Positions 44,901 through 55,696 of a DNA stretch of 64,000 nt are shown here, one piece after another. Source of the stretch: Nereocystis luetkeana (taxonomy: Eukaryota > Sar > Phaeophyceae > Laminariales > Laminariaceae); NCBI GenBank assembly GCA_031213475.1, contig JARUPZ010000018.1, forward strand, positions 3,534,733 through 3,598,732, given 5' to 3'. Both the position numbers and the translations under genes were made by a program. The notes under the pieces are model-generated. The model was given only the letters and a program-made list of their open reading frames with translations, was not told the DNA's origin and searched no databases. Position 1 is the stretch's first letter. Each line of letters opens with the position of its first letter.

Positions 44901-47900
44901 TCGAAAGCAGAGCGGCGGGCCAGCGATGGAAGCGCGAGGCAAGCGGCACCAATCAACCCGCACAAGTCGACAGGCGTTGTTCGTATCCTTTTACCTACTA
45001 TAGGCCCGCCAAGCCAGTCAGGAAATAAAAACGAAAAAATACCGAAACGAAACAAAACGAAAAGAGACAGACGACCCTGGGGGCGCGAGCGCAACGCACG
45101 CAGAGGAAGACAGCTCTCTTCCAAGAAGGGGGAGGGGGAAGGGAGGGGGGGGGGGGGGGGGGGGAGGTGTACTCGATGGCGACTCCTTTGTTGCTTGCCA
45201 ATATTCGGCCATTGACTACGCATCCCCTTCGAGACGGAGGGGGGGGTGTCGTCGTGTCATGCATGACCGTAGTCGTATTGCTATTGATAGACCCTCGCAC
45301 CCCTACAATGCCGGGACGGAGCACAACAGGTTTCCACCGAAAAGGAAGACATTGCTTGCACCAAGCGCGAAGCGTCGTGAGGTGTTCGGCGAGTGGTACG
45401 AAGGACGAAGAACCGCTTGTGGGCCGGAATTTCTTGCATATGGGTGTCAAGCGTCGGGTAAATTGATTTAGGGGGGGGGGGGCTTCAACAACAGGTTGCG
45501 CTGCCGCTCGGCCTACTAGTCAGTCAGAGAAGACAAAAAGATACGCGCCTGTGGCCAAGAAGAACCAACCTCGTCCGCCCCGCTCTCGCCTCTTGTCTTC
45601 TGGCCACGTACATATTATCCCCTCTACGTATTTACCACTCTTCACTCACCGGCGTAGTCCGAACCCGATCCGAGCATCTGCAGGTCTCCGGACCAGGCCT
45701 CTAGTAGCGTGCTGCCCGAGGCGGGGTCTTCGATGTCACCGCGCGCCCCGGAGACGAGACCGCCCAAGGAGGGCGTGGCCTTTACTCGGAGAACTTTGCC
45801 GCTGACGGCTAAATCTACGTTCAGGTAGGCAGCCGCCTTCGCGAGAACGCCCTTCAGGGGTGAGACGGGTTTTGATAGATCAACAGGGGTCGGAAGGGGG
45901 GGGGGGGGGGTGCTCATTTCACGCATGGCCGTAGTCGTATGACACTGCGAGACCCTCGCATGGCTACAGTGCCGAGACGGAGCACGTCGAGGTTTCATCA
46001 CCGACCAGGCAGGCATTGCTTGCACCAGGAGGGGGGGGGGGGTGTACTCGATAGGAGAGATGTACTCGGTCTCATGCATGGCCGTAGTCGTATGACCATA
46101 GACCCTCGCATCCCCACAATGCCGGGACGGAGCATGTCGGGTTTTCACCGACCAGGCAGACATTGCTTGCACCAAGCGCGAAGCACCGTGAGGTGTCCGG
46201 CGAGTCTTATGAAGGGTGAGCTGCATCCTACGAAGAACCGCTTGTGAGGCGGACTTGCATATGGATGACAGCTTCATTGAGTTAATTTAATTTCCGGTGT
46301 AGGCAATTCCAGAGACAGCAATGGGAGTACTACTTCACTGCCTCTTGGGTGCCTTACCTTGAACACTACGTGATACGATCATTCCCACTTGTGCGGAGTG
46401 AAGGTTATTTACCTCGCACATATGATCTAACTCGACAGCCTGCTGTGGGCGACCGCCAAAAAAAGCAAACGAAAAAAGCGGCACCCTGGTTGTCTAGCCC
46501 ACGTAGTGAGCGGCATGTTTTACAGTGTCGTTGCCAACCGACGCCAACCCAACCCAAATAAAGCAGGGGGGGGGGGGGGGTCAAGGGGTCAAGCTAGCAG
46601 CAGGCGGACGTGTTTTGCTCGTCAGGCGCGGATACTTTCCACGGGAAAGACCGCCCACCGTGGATGACGTCATCCGCTCACCCGGGGTTGTGAACCATCC
46701 CGATGCACCCCTCTCACAGCTGCTACATCTCCTCTCTCCGCCGATCAAAAACCTTGCGGGCACGTTTTCCCTCCCTTTCGCACCAGGTAGGTACCGCATA
46801 CAATAGCTAACCAGAGCGTCCCCCCAATGGCATGAGAGCGAATTAACTGCGCAGCCCGCGTTAACCTTGGACCTGGCGAGGCAAACCGATTGACGGCTGA
46901 ATTGTTCTTTGAGTGAGAAAAAAAACCCGCCTGCAACACAACCTCTCGCATGATGCAGATCGCTCGCTTCTGCCGTGTGAGAGAGCACCGGCCAATAAGC
47001 ACTTGCGGCGCTTCGACTGGCAAATGCCACCGCGCGTCGGCGCATCGATCGCAGGGCGTCGTCCTGCACCCCCCGGCCAGCCAGCCTGCACACGCCCGCT
47101 GTATTCAGGGAGACCAGACACAGCCAAACACGACCGCAGTCACCCAAAACAAACAATAATTTCAGGCCATCGCCGTCAATAGATGCGGCCACCGCATCAA
47201 TGGCTTCCGGGACGCCGAAACACAACCCGCGCCAATTGCGTAAGCGCAAACTACGAGAGGAGCAAGAACGCATGCGAAGTCTACTGCAGCAGTAGTACAA
47301 TGAAACACACAAAAAAAAAGTCATGGCCAAGAACACCGCTGGTGGCGTGCTCCTTTGACTTCGTTTAATGTATGTACCTACTTTTGGCTCAAATGGAACA
47401 GGTGCATCGTTTTTCGTTTATTTTTTTCCCAAGAAGAAACGTTTGCGATTTATCATGGCGTCATCCCGAGCGAGCATCTCCGCACCACCCCGACCTATGG
47501 CAGCAGCATCCAATGAGTATTCAGTTACTACAACCGCGCAACGGGGAGGAGCCGTGAGCCGCGAGAGGAAGGGAGGGGAGCGGGCGGAGATGGTGGGGGT
47601 TCTACCACGCGTCGTGCGATAATGGTGGCATTTTTTTCCTTATGAGGCAGTATTTGTGACTGACGGAGCCCCTCGACTGAGGAAGTACCCGGTGTCACCG
47701 GGAACCCCATGCGAGTTGGACCACGTTTTTAATGAGCAACCTTAGGCCAGGGGGGTTTGCTTTCGGGTTGTTTTTCGTACTCTGGATGATTCTTCACAAG
47801 TCGGTTTTGGGTTGACTTACTACTGAATTACAAATAGTACTTCAGCTCCTTAAATGAAGAGGCCCGGAAACAAAATCGGTGCTATATACCTCTATCTTGT

Positions 47901-50900
47901 TTGTCACGCCTTTTCACCCCGGCGTTCTCCTCTCCCCACGCCGTGCTTCCGAGCAGCCCCAGCTCCTCGCCGCTCCAACTGCAGAGAACGATCGTGCGGA
48001 GAGGTTTCCATCCACCCTCGAGAAGCACGCCCAAGCCACGAGCAACCTCGATCAGGGCAGAAGGGCCGGAGTTAGGGTCTGTTGCAGATATAGATTGCGA
48101 GGTAAATGGTACAGGCGTCGCCGCGGGCGCGAGGGGGGAAGAAACAAAAATAAAAGAGTGCAGAGTTTGTGTGTGTGATCTTTAGTGTTTGCAGCAAACG
48201 TCGATTCAGGACGTGAGACCAATTCAATGACTTCCACGCCTCGAACAGACCATCGGTTCCTACATAATGATCACTAGATCTTTCAGGGCACATAGATGGA
48301 TACATACAGTCCTGACCGGTATGATCTAGCTCATGTTGCCGGCTGGGAGCTGTATAGCCCGCATGGTCTACTGTAGCACATAGTTCCCTGTGTTCGATCT
48401 GTGCTCTACAGATTCTGCACAACCTCTCATATCGGCAGGTTACGACCTAGATGATACATATGTAGATGATGATCTACCAGGGTATCTGTAGATGATCTGT
48501 CTGATCTGTCCGACGTGTCAACACTTGGGAATCGTTTGGGAGGAGGGCGGGGACATCGATTTCGAGGCGAGGTACCCTTTTCACCTTGGGGGCCGTTTTC
48601 CAGGAACACCACAAAGCCATCGAGGCCCGCGCCTCAACGTAAGACGGAGGGAGAACAGACACATCAGGGCCGCGCCGCACCGCGCCGCGCCCCGGCGGCC
48701 GTGGTCGGCCGCTCACGCGCTCGCGGGGGAGGGGGGGGGGGGCACAAACCTCCATGCTTGACGCCCCGCAACACAAGAACAGCATTTGGTAGATCTCGTG
48801 ATGATGCTCAAGGAACACGTGGGTAAGGTGCCCTTGGTGAATGTGAGGGCAACTCTTACGGTGCGCGATTGCCTAATTACCCCCTAGCCCCCCCCGTCTA
48901 TTTCCCTCGTCGTGTTCCCTCTCACCCACGGCTCCGAACACCCACGCGTCACGGTGGTTCCCGAGAACGATCGGCCGGTCCTCGTCCTCGGGAAGAGATC
49001 CCGGGATCGTTCCGATAACGTTCCAGATGGGCTCCACGTGAGCCTCATTTTCCACCACAAGCCGCACCGTCGCTGCACTCCCGCTGGGACCCACGGTGTA
49101 CGAAAAATCTAGCCCCCCCTGGAAACCCTCGGGAGCCGGAGCGCCCTCCATGGCGCGCAGAAGAGGTTCCGCGTCTCCGTAAGAGATGGGCATGACCTGG
49201 ATCGCGGGAATCAGCTCCTCCTGCGAGAAGCCGCAAATCTCTTCCACGGGCTTGGCGGAGGTGGCGCGTGCGGGGTCTCCGCCACAGAGAGAGAGGTTAA
49301 CACGGCGGAGCCGCGCTGAACGCTTGACGACTGCCGATGGCTGCCTTCGGAGTAGGTGGGCCCCTTCTTGAAGCCGTCTTCCTCTGGGTCGCTGTAGATG
49401 ATGGTGCCGAGCGCGCCACGCACCTGCGCGTCCATTGCCTTCAGTCCGCGGAAGCACTTGCCTGGTTTGGCACGTTACGTGGAGGGGGGGTATTTGTATG
49501 GTGGAACGAACATTGTGGAGCCGTAATCGACGAGAGGAGAGGCGTGGGGGGCGGGAAGGGGAGGAGATAACACAGCTTGAAGTTCTCGACACCGTGCGTT
49601 GGGTTTGGTGTGGTTGACCTCATGGTCAGAGAGTGTGTCAGAGAATGCGTCGTGATCGCGGTCGCTGCAATACGCTAATCACGGAGGACGAAGAAAACAA
49701 GCTACCCCGCCTCTCTATATACGTGCATACCTGGTAGCGCTTATCACGGTTGGCGGAGAACAAGGTATTACACTCCCTTCTCACGACATATTGGAATTAG
49801 ACCATCCGTGTTTCGAAAAGGAAAACACAACCTGTCGGATTGACGAACACCCAAGGTCTTTGCCTCGCCTCACCAGGAGGAGGGATTTTCCGTGAGCAGG
49901 ACTCCCCTGCGAAACACGAGGCACGTCGTCCCTTTCTTGGCATTGTGCCACCATGCCACCATAGACCGTGGTGTAAGCAGCTTAAAGTGAGCTGTGTCGC
50001 GGGGCGGGCTACGAGCTCCGCAGGTCCAACAAGGGGGATTGTCGTGTTTCGCCGCATCTACTCTGTCTGGATCAGGATCAGGCCCCACGCGAAGAAAGAC
50101 GTCAGAGCTCATCGGCACAACCTCGAGGTCTCCTTCGCGATACTTTGATGCTACACCAGCGCTACGTACAGCGGTGCGTACTTGTCTAGGCCCTCGTGAA
50201 GGTGCATAAAACAACGTACAAGCCTGTGCTATGATCAAGTCGCCGCGGTCAGACATGACTCCAGGGGTCGATTACCCCAGACCCATCGGTTACATACGAC
50301 GGCACCGCCCGGTTGGGCTGTTGATATATCGCGACCTCCCATTTCCCGCCGCCGCAGACAAAATCGTGGTGAAAGCAGTTATAACCCTTGTCCGGCGACG
50401 CCGCTACTGCTGCGCTGCTGCACTACTCTAGGCGCGCTAGGTGGGGCAATGGAAGTACGTACGTACGTACGTACGTATATAGACAGCCCATGTTTCTTAT
50501 TTCCGGGATTTCCTTTGAAATCACTCCTTTTGGTCGATGTTCCCCTTTATATAATAAATACCCTGGTAAAGCGCAGACGCCTGGGGTGTCTTCAATTTTT
50601 CTCAAAAAAAAACTTCTCTCGGTCTGTTCGAGCGAAAGGGCGGATCGACTCGAGCGAAGAGCGGATTTCTTCGAGCGAATGGCAAGTTTCTCTAGTGCGT
50701 TTACCGTATCTGTGTTCGTTTTATAAAGGATAGACCACTGAGCTACTCAGTCAGCGCTGACTGAGTAGCTCAGTGGTCTATCCTTTATAAACGAACAAAA
50801 GAAGTACCTTTGGGCTCGATACGGCCTCCCGCCGATAACATCCTCCGGGGTTGATCAAGCCCCTAATCAGCGCCTGGTTTTTCCTTCATATTGTCCCCCT

Positions 50901-52538
50901 CCCTAGTCGTGAGTTCTTTTACTCAAGTGGTTCACTCCACTTCCGACTCTCTGGTCGAGTGTTCTTTTATCGTGGTTCTCTCCACCTGATTTCCCTTCTT
51001 CTACCCACGGCAGAAAAAGCGGAAATACGACGTCTGGAGGGACTCGAACCCCGGACTTTTTTTGTTCGTTTATAAAGGATAGACCACTGAGCTACTCAGT
51101 CAGCGCTGACTGAGTAGCTCAGTGGTCTATCCTTTATAAACGAACAAATAAACGAACAATCTGGTGATGACTATCGTGCCGTCCACGGACACGCCTGCCG
51201 CCTCTAGGGCGTCGAAGTCTTCCGGCCGCCCGTAGTTGGCGTACACGAGGGGAGCCGTCACGTCTCCAGAGGGAGAGTATCTGCGGCAGAGCGCGGCGGC
51301 CAGGGGTGGGAGCATCGGGAAAGTGGCAGGCAGAGCCAGCATTTAGCGAGCGGGGAGGTGGGAGAGCGAGGACGTGAGAGACCGAGAGAGGGTCGAGCGT
51401 TCCCGTTTGCACGGGCGTTTGGCAGCACACAGCACACACAGCATATTGAAACCCCTGCCTAAACAATGTTCCCCCTAAATGGCGCGGCTTGGCGGTGTTC
51501 GCGCGGGGCAAATATCTGAAAAATGTCCCGCCACACAAGACTTCGAGGCGAACAAGTATGGTATGGTACGTATCAGAAACCAGGAACCATGGATATTTAA
51601 TACCGGTACTTGACACTCTTAACCATTGGTATTATACTCCTACCATGGTACAGCATCAAATACCAGGGTACCAGGTACCGGTACACGGGGTACACACAAA
51701 ACCTGGTCGTAAATAACAAAGACTGAACTTGTATGTACGACCGTTTTTTTTGCCGGGTTCGGCTTTTCCCGCGGCGTTACGATACGAAACCGGCGCATCT
51801 CTTGATCGCATCGATGACCACGACCGAGGCGATAACACGTGAACCGCAACTGCACTTAGAGCGATAACTTCCTAGCCTGCGCCGCCAAAACAAAAAGGTG
51901 GCGGCGGCGCGCGAGTACCGACGCGTGCAATCGCTCTCGTCTGCTCTCGTCGGAGTTTGTCAGCTGGGCGTTGTGATACGTGCGGCGTTATTTCCTATGT
52001 CAGAAAGATGTGAAGAAATATTTCAGCCTCCCCGATAGGACGCAAAGCAGTTTAAAAAAAAAAAACATATTACAGTGGATATTATTTTCGAAATTGGCTT
52101 TTTTCCAATAGCTTCGCTAATACGGGCCCTGATTGTTCGTTTTAAATTCGGGACTTGGTGGCGAGTGTGGCTCCGTTTTCAATCTGTTTTTTCGTTTACC
52201 CTTGGGTGTCCTGTATTACCGTCCCAAGCATACAGCAGTCGCATGCAGGGTGCCAACATGCCAACAGCATGCAGCATGTACACACACTCGCTCGCACGCG
52301 GCACGCACCCGTTGTACGTGTGATTGCGGTACCACGTGTCCGACGTGGTGTCGAGGTCCAGCACGTCTTCCGATAGCGTCGCCGTGAACACCACTGCTGC
52401 CGATTCCGAGGCCGAGACCGTGGTGTCGACCAGGTGGAGAGAGCTGCTAATCGGGTTGGACAGAAGGACGTCGACCGGCTGTATCTCGACGTGCGGGACG
52501 CCAGCGGAGGTAAACCGGTCGTGGACGTACTTCGCCAT
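38972..52538 (-). CDS. Glutamate carboxypeptidase II / NAALADase-like M28 metallopeptidase (N terminus not found)
   Basis: Exons (minus): 52538-52309, 51280-about 51160, 49461-48926, 48078-47918, 45851-45650, about 44072-43992, 41020-40360 and 39170-38972 (TGA). Family members cleave C-terminal glutamate from peptides or folates, using a type II membrane-anchored ectodomain with two zinc ions. Order seen: apical/PA region ([32 protein letters not shown]), then the catalytic domain. The ligands match the family: His in GNHRDAW, Asp in VDPNSG (codon split by an intron), Glu-Glu in [13 protein letters not shown], Asp in [10 protein letters not shown], His in [11 protein letters not shown]. The dimerisation-type C terminus holds YDAESFPGI and a Ser/Gly insert (near 40,520-40,580). 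Oddities: a reading-frame break near 49,297-49,303; an R2 element directly at the 51,160 exon end; no AG before the 44,072 exon. The exon at 52,538 opens MAKYVHDRF, so at least one upstream exon with the anchor is missing. The enzyme may be intact, allelically broken or misassembled. Confidence 0.88.
39550..39935 (+). repeat. R1 copy plus a second core copy
   Basis: 39,550-39,798: G run, gtacccgataggagagatgt, catgcatggccgtagtcgta through gcttgcaccaagcgcgaagc to the cttgcatatacatgacagct end. 39,810-39,935: a second G run and core (atgcatggtcgtagtcatac ... ggacggagcacgtcaggttt). Both sit in the last intron of the peptidase gene. Confidence 0.85.
41050..41130 (+). repeat. R1 second-module copy
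   Basis: gggggcggggcgtacatact followed by tttgttgcctgcctcaatgg and gtcactgaccacgcaatggg. It ends without a core. It lies about 30 bases from the acceptor of the 41,020 exon. Confidence 0.55.
41281..42172 (+). mobile_element. TIR element, left copy of a head-to-head pair
   Basis: About 0.89 kb with imperfect terminal inverted repeats of about 90 bases: caggtatacctg followed by a second gccaaaatca block and catgct(g/a)aaaacaagt at both ends. No transposase is recognised; the 76-codon open frame inside (minus strand, 41,320-41,550) recurs in the right copy and is of unknown meaning. It is inside a peptidase-gene intron. Confidence 0.75.
42173..42817. other. Spacer between the head-to-head TIR elements
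   Basis: About 645 bases of single-copy sequence forming the loop of the large inverted repeat. Open frames here (for example 42,136-42,519 on the plus strand) begin inside the left arm and show no recognisable domain. Confidence 0.5.
42818..43694 (-). mobile_element. TIR element, right copy, inverted
   Basis: Near-identical reverse complement of 41,281-42,172: ttttggcattcgca outside, caggtatacctggccacttt at the inner end. Differences are mostly substitutions (for example catcatgga versus catcgatga blocks) and a few small indels. Confidence 0.75.
44655..44830 (+). repeat. R4 repeat copy
   Basis: gagctcatgttgccgggtgg, gtgatctacggtagcacatg, ttcctgggttgggtctctat, gatcctgcacaacctctgac and cggcaggtgaggc in order, ending in gatcatgatctgtccgccct. 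Confidence 0.7.
45144..45470 (+). repeat. Composite R1 copy: second module then core
   Basis: A G run (45,146-45,165), second module (tgttgcttgccaatattcgg, ccattgactacgcatcccct), another G run (45,238), then the core (catgcatgaccgtagtcgta ... caatgccgggacggagcaca ... ttgcttgcaccaagcgcgaa) to ttcttgcatatgggtgtcaa. It shows that both modules belong to one element type punctuated by G runs. Confidence 0.85.
45896..46028 (+). repeat. R1 core copy
   Basis: A G run, tgctcatttcacgcatggcc, cgagaccctcgcatggctac and cgaggtttcatcaccgacca, ending at gcttgcaccagga where the G run of the next copy starts. It lies 45 bases upstream of the acceptor of the 45,851 exon. Confidence 0.8.
46029..46567 (+). repeat. 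R1 full-length reference copy (about 0.54 kb)
   Basis: G run; gtactcgataggagagatgt; catgcatggccgtagtcgta; gggacggagcatgtcgggtt; caccaagcgcgaagcaccgt; gcttgtgaggcggacttgca; tttaatttccggtgtaggca; tgcctcttgggtgccttacc; gcgaccgccaaaaaaagc; acgtagtgagcggcatgttt; gttgccaaccgacgccaacc. A second G run (46,567-46,580) follows its distal end. Confidence 0.9.
46581..47336 (-). other. Long open frame (251 codons), not recognised
   Basis: An open frame lies inside the peptidase intron on the same strand as the gene. It includes a plausible stretch ([19 protein letters not shown]) but no family I know, and its N-terminal 30 residues are atypically Cys/Ser/Arg-rich. The opposite strand also has a good-looking exon frame (46,610-46,783, ending in cag/gtaggt), so neither is secure. 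It could be a decayed transposon or chance. Confidence 0.15.
48320..48530 (+). repeat. R4 repeat copy
   Basis: gatctagctcatgttgccgg, tggtctactgtagcacatag, ttccctgtgttcgatctgtg, gattctgcacaacctctcat and atcggcaggtta, followed by a gatgatctac-rich tail. Confidence 0.7.
50716..51150. mobile_element. R2 element: two palindromes flanking tRNA-like bodies
   Basis: Perfect or near-perfect palindromes of about 82 bases at 50,716-50,797 and 51,064-51,147 each consist of two opposed arms reading gactgagtagctcagtggtc tatcctttataaacgaac. Each arm holds a pol III A-box-like TAGCTCAGTGG. Going inward, the left body has ggctcgatacgg and the right body (minus strand) has ggggttcgagtccctccag, a strong B-box match. 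The two bodies differ and converge near 50,960. The right palindrome ends about 10 bases from the peptidase exon at 51,160. Confidence 0.75.
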
Positions 52539-54414
52539 CTGGGGGGAGGGAGGGAGGGAGGGAGGGAGGGAGGGAGGGAGGGAGGAGGGAGGGCAGTGTG
52601 AGTGAACGAAAGCGAAAGCAGCCAGCCGTCGGCAGCCAGCAGGCAATTCGGTGTGTATGGTATCCTTGCGCAAGGGCGAAGGTTGCCAAGTTGCTCGTCC
52701 TCTTCCTCTGTACGTACTGGTGTACAGCGGAGCAGAACCACACCACGACCGAAATTGTGCGGGGGGCGATTTTCACACTCTGGGCTCTAGACTCGAGGCC
52801 ACGGAGGACCTTGTCCCTCCCCTCATCCCCGTGTTTCCGGGTGACTTTAATTTCTATATGTTTTATCGGAAAACAGATCTGGGGCGCTATTCTGCCACTC
52901 TGCGCTTGCACGCTCGGCTGGTGCGTGCCTACCAGAGATCGCCAAGAGAGCTTCATCACAGTAGCTTGTGATTCGCTTCACATTGGCCCCTCCTCCTCAA
53001 CGGACACCCCGGACGGATCTCATCTCGGGGCCAAGCTCCTGTATTTGGATCTTTCTTCCGATATGCCCGGCGCTGGTGCTCGCCGGCGCGTATCGGTTCA
53101 ACGCTGCAAGCCCTGTGCCAACCCCCACGACCGTGGCGACATGCCGAATACTTTGCCAGCGGGGTTGATGCAATACGTGCTCAACAACTTCTCCAAGAAA
53201 TCTCCCCCGTATCACGTCACCCAGGACGCCGTTTCGACCCCTCCTCAACGACTCGAAGTGGAAAATAATACCGACACCTATAGGTTCGAGGTCGAGGTGC
53301 CGTCATCGCGGTGACGTACGAGGCGCACTCGACAGGACTATCCCGACCATCCTGGGAACGGGAAAAATACTTTCAGTTTTCTCGTCACGAAATTTTGCGC
53401 TGCTGGGCCGTCACCCCAAACCAGCACCGCCAAACCAGCCGCCTGTACCGCCGAATGATAATTGGCGCGGCACAACGGGAGCTTTCTCGGAGTAACGGCA
53501 AGAGGTTTCTGGCACCCGGCTATAGCCGCGTATCGCACGCCGATTGGCTTCGTCGATACTGTAACACCGTGCTTCCAAACAGGGCCCACTTTTGATACAA
53601 GGGCGACGACGGTCTGTGGTGGCTCGGGAAAATCAGCGCGACTACATCAACGGATGGGTATATTGGTTCCGATTTTTGAAGGGCCCAGGACCGATCAAGC
53701 TTTTTCTTTCTCCGGCGCGCTACACGAATTCGACTGAGAGCTGTACGAGGTTCTTGGTATCTACAAATACACTTGGCTAACGCGTTTGCGCGGGGGGTCC
53801 AGCGTAACGTAGATGAATCTCGAGGTGCCGCCGTGGGTAGCTGATTTCGCTTCTCGGTTGCACTCGTTTTTTTTTTGCCGCGATCCTGAACTTTGGGGGG
53901 TGGTCTTCTACTCTTGGACGTTTTCCGAGTTTTCGGGTCGGCATTTTTCTGCTCGGTATGTTTCTAGTTTATTTTGCTTGAGCTGGGTTGGGGATGGCTT
54001 TTGCGTATTTTGTCCTGCATACCCCCCCCCGCTCAGCGTCGGGGCTGGTCAGTCCCTCAGTATTGGCACAGGACACGTTTCCGGAGTTGTGGGCTGGGTT
54101 AAGGTGGTTTTTGGCGTATTCCGTGATGTTTTTTTTCTCGTCCTACCGATCCCCCGCTCGGGAGCTGGGGTGATCTGGATATAACTGGCAACCACCACGA
54201 GTACTGGGGCACAGGACCGCCTCGTTTTTTCTGTCAACTCTTCGCTTTTCCGAAGACAATTTCTCGCCCTATCTCCGTTGGGGGTGGCAAGGCGATGGCT
54301 ATAGTTGACGATTTATTCCTGCCCCGTAAGGCTAGGCCTCCCTTTCTTTCTCTATTCTGGCGTGCCTTGCCGGGTTCGTTGCCTTGCCGTTGAGAGGTGT
54401 GGGAGTGGGTTGTT

Positions 54415-54572
54415 AAGATCACGGAGAGCGGGACAGTTTGTATCCCTGGACAGGTCTGCCTATAAGGCCGGCACTCGTTGGTACTCACGTTGATGTTCGC
54501 TTGGAGATAGAAGCGCCACTTTATTCCTTTCGTGCACGACGGAGACTGGGACCACGCTCGTGCCTCTCTGGA
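54415..54572. repeat. R7 direct repeat, copy 1
   Basis: agatcacggagagcgggaca, gtttgtatccctggacaggt, ccggcactcgttggtactca, cgttgatgttcgcttggaga, ttattcctttcgtgcacgac and ggagactggga. It may be a fragment of a long terminal repeat, but no coding part of a retroelement is seen. Confidence 0.6.
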
Positions 54573-54835
54573 AAACCCCTGGTTTTCCACCTAAGATACG
54601 TCTTCCAAGTACTACAAATACGTTCCCAGTGCCAGAACCCAGGTAATTACCGGGCTTTCAACCTCATACAAAGCAGTATCATAATACTAGCCCACTCTGA
54701 TGAGCCGTATATGCAGAATTATGGGAAATTCTTGGAAACCCCGATTCCACAAACTAAAACACGAGTCGAAGATGCGGCTCATCAAAACCCACTCCCACAC
54801 CTCTGAACGGCAAGGCGACGAAGCCGGCGCCACTT

Positions 54836-54975
54836 GATAAGATCACGGAGAGCGGGACACTTTGTATCCCTGGACAGGTCTGCCTATTAAGCCGGCACTC
54901 GTTGGTACTCACGTTGATGTTCGCTTAGAGATAGAAGAGCCACTTTATTCCTTTCGTGCACGACGGAGACTGGGA
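54836..54975. repeat. R7 direct repeat, copy 2
   Basis: Closely matches copy 1 over its whole length, 0.42 kb downstream, and is preceded by gacgaagccggcgccacttg. Confidence 0.6.
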
Positions 54976-55696
54976 CACATACTCTATCAACAATCATAAA
55001 TCGAAGCCAGACAAAGCCCGTTCATGCATCCCTCGTCTCTCGAGGCACACGCGACGCCTAGGCACGAAAGCGGCGACCGCGCTCCTTGCAACCCCCCTCT
55101 ACTCGCCAGCACCCGCTGGCACCCGCGACGGTGCCGGGTCCTCCCGCGATGCCGTGCTCGGAGAACACGCACGCACACGAAACGAAAGAAGAAAAAAGGA
55201 AGAAATGACCGAGAAAACAAAGAACTGCTGGAAAGGTCCGGCAAGTAATGAAAGGAGGCGGTTTGGAAGTGGGAGCTCTGAGAGGCCAGGGATGCACCAA
55301 CCGAGCACGCTCAGGGGTTGTGATCTAAGTATGTAGTTCTATATGCTACCAGACAGGCAAGGTGTTGATCAACGCAGCGCTTTCCTCCACTGCTGTCCTG
55401 ATTACAGAAATCGGTTAATATTTTCTAGAGCGACTTTTAAATGGGCGGTGCAATAATTCCGGTGGTGTCAACGCTTTCGCCGATCTCCCTACTTCGTAAC
55501 GACGTAAAAAATACTTTTCCAACACGACACTGTCAGTCACACCCCGCGTCGGATAAGGTCTCACATGTAGGGCCGTTATCATCGAACAACTTTTAGTCCT
55601 GAATTTCCTAATTTTCCAGTTTTTTTTTCGCGCAGAATTTGGTTCCTTCCAAATGTTGAGTTATTTTGTCCTGCCGACGACGCCACTTGTTAATAT

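Noticed and set aside
51020-51147. A functional tRNA gene on the minus strand
   Set aside because: A- and B-box-like sequences are good, but the D and anticodon stems do not pair and the acceptor ends do not match; it is better described as tRNA-derived.
52997-53248. Minus-strand frame as the missing N-terminal peptidase exon
   Set aside because: One frame reads DFLEKLLSTYCINPAGKVFG, faintly like the family, but a stop lies just upstream, no donor fits, and no membrane anchor is present.
52598-53314. 238-codon plus-strand open frame
   Set aside because: Starts in the (GGGA)n tract region, has no recognisable domain, and no matching splice or promoter context; left as unassigned.
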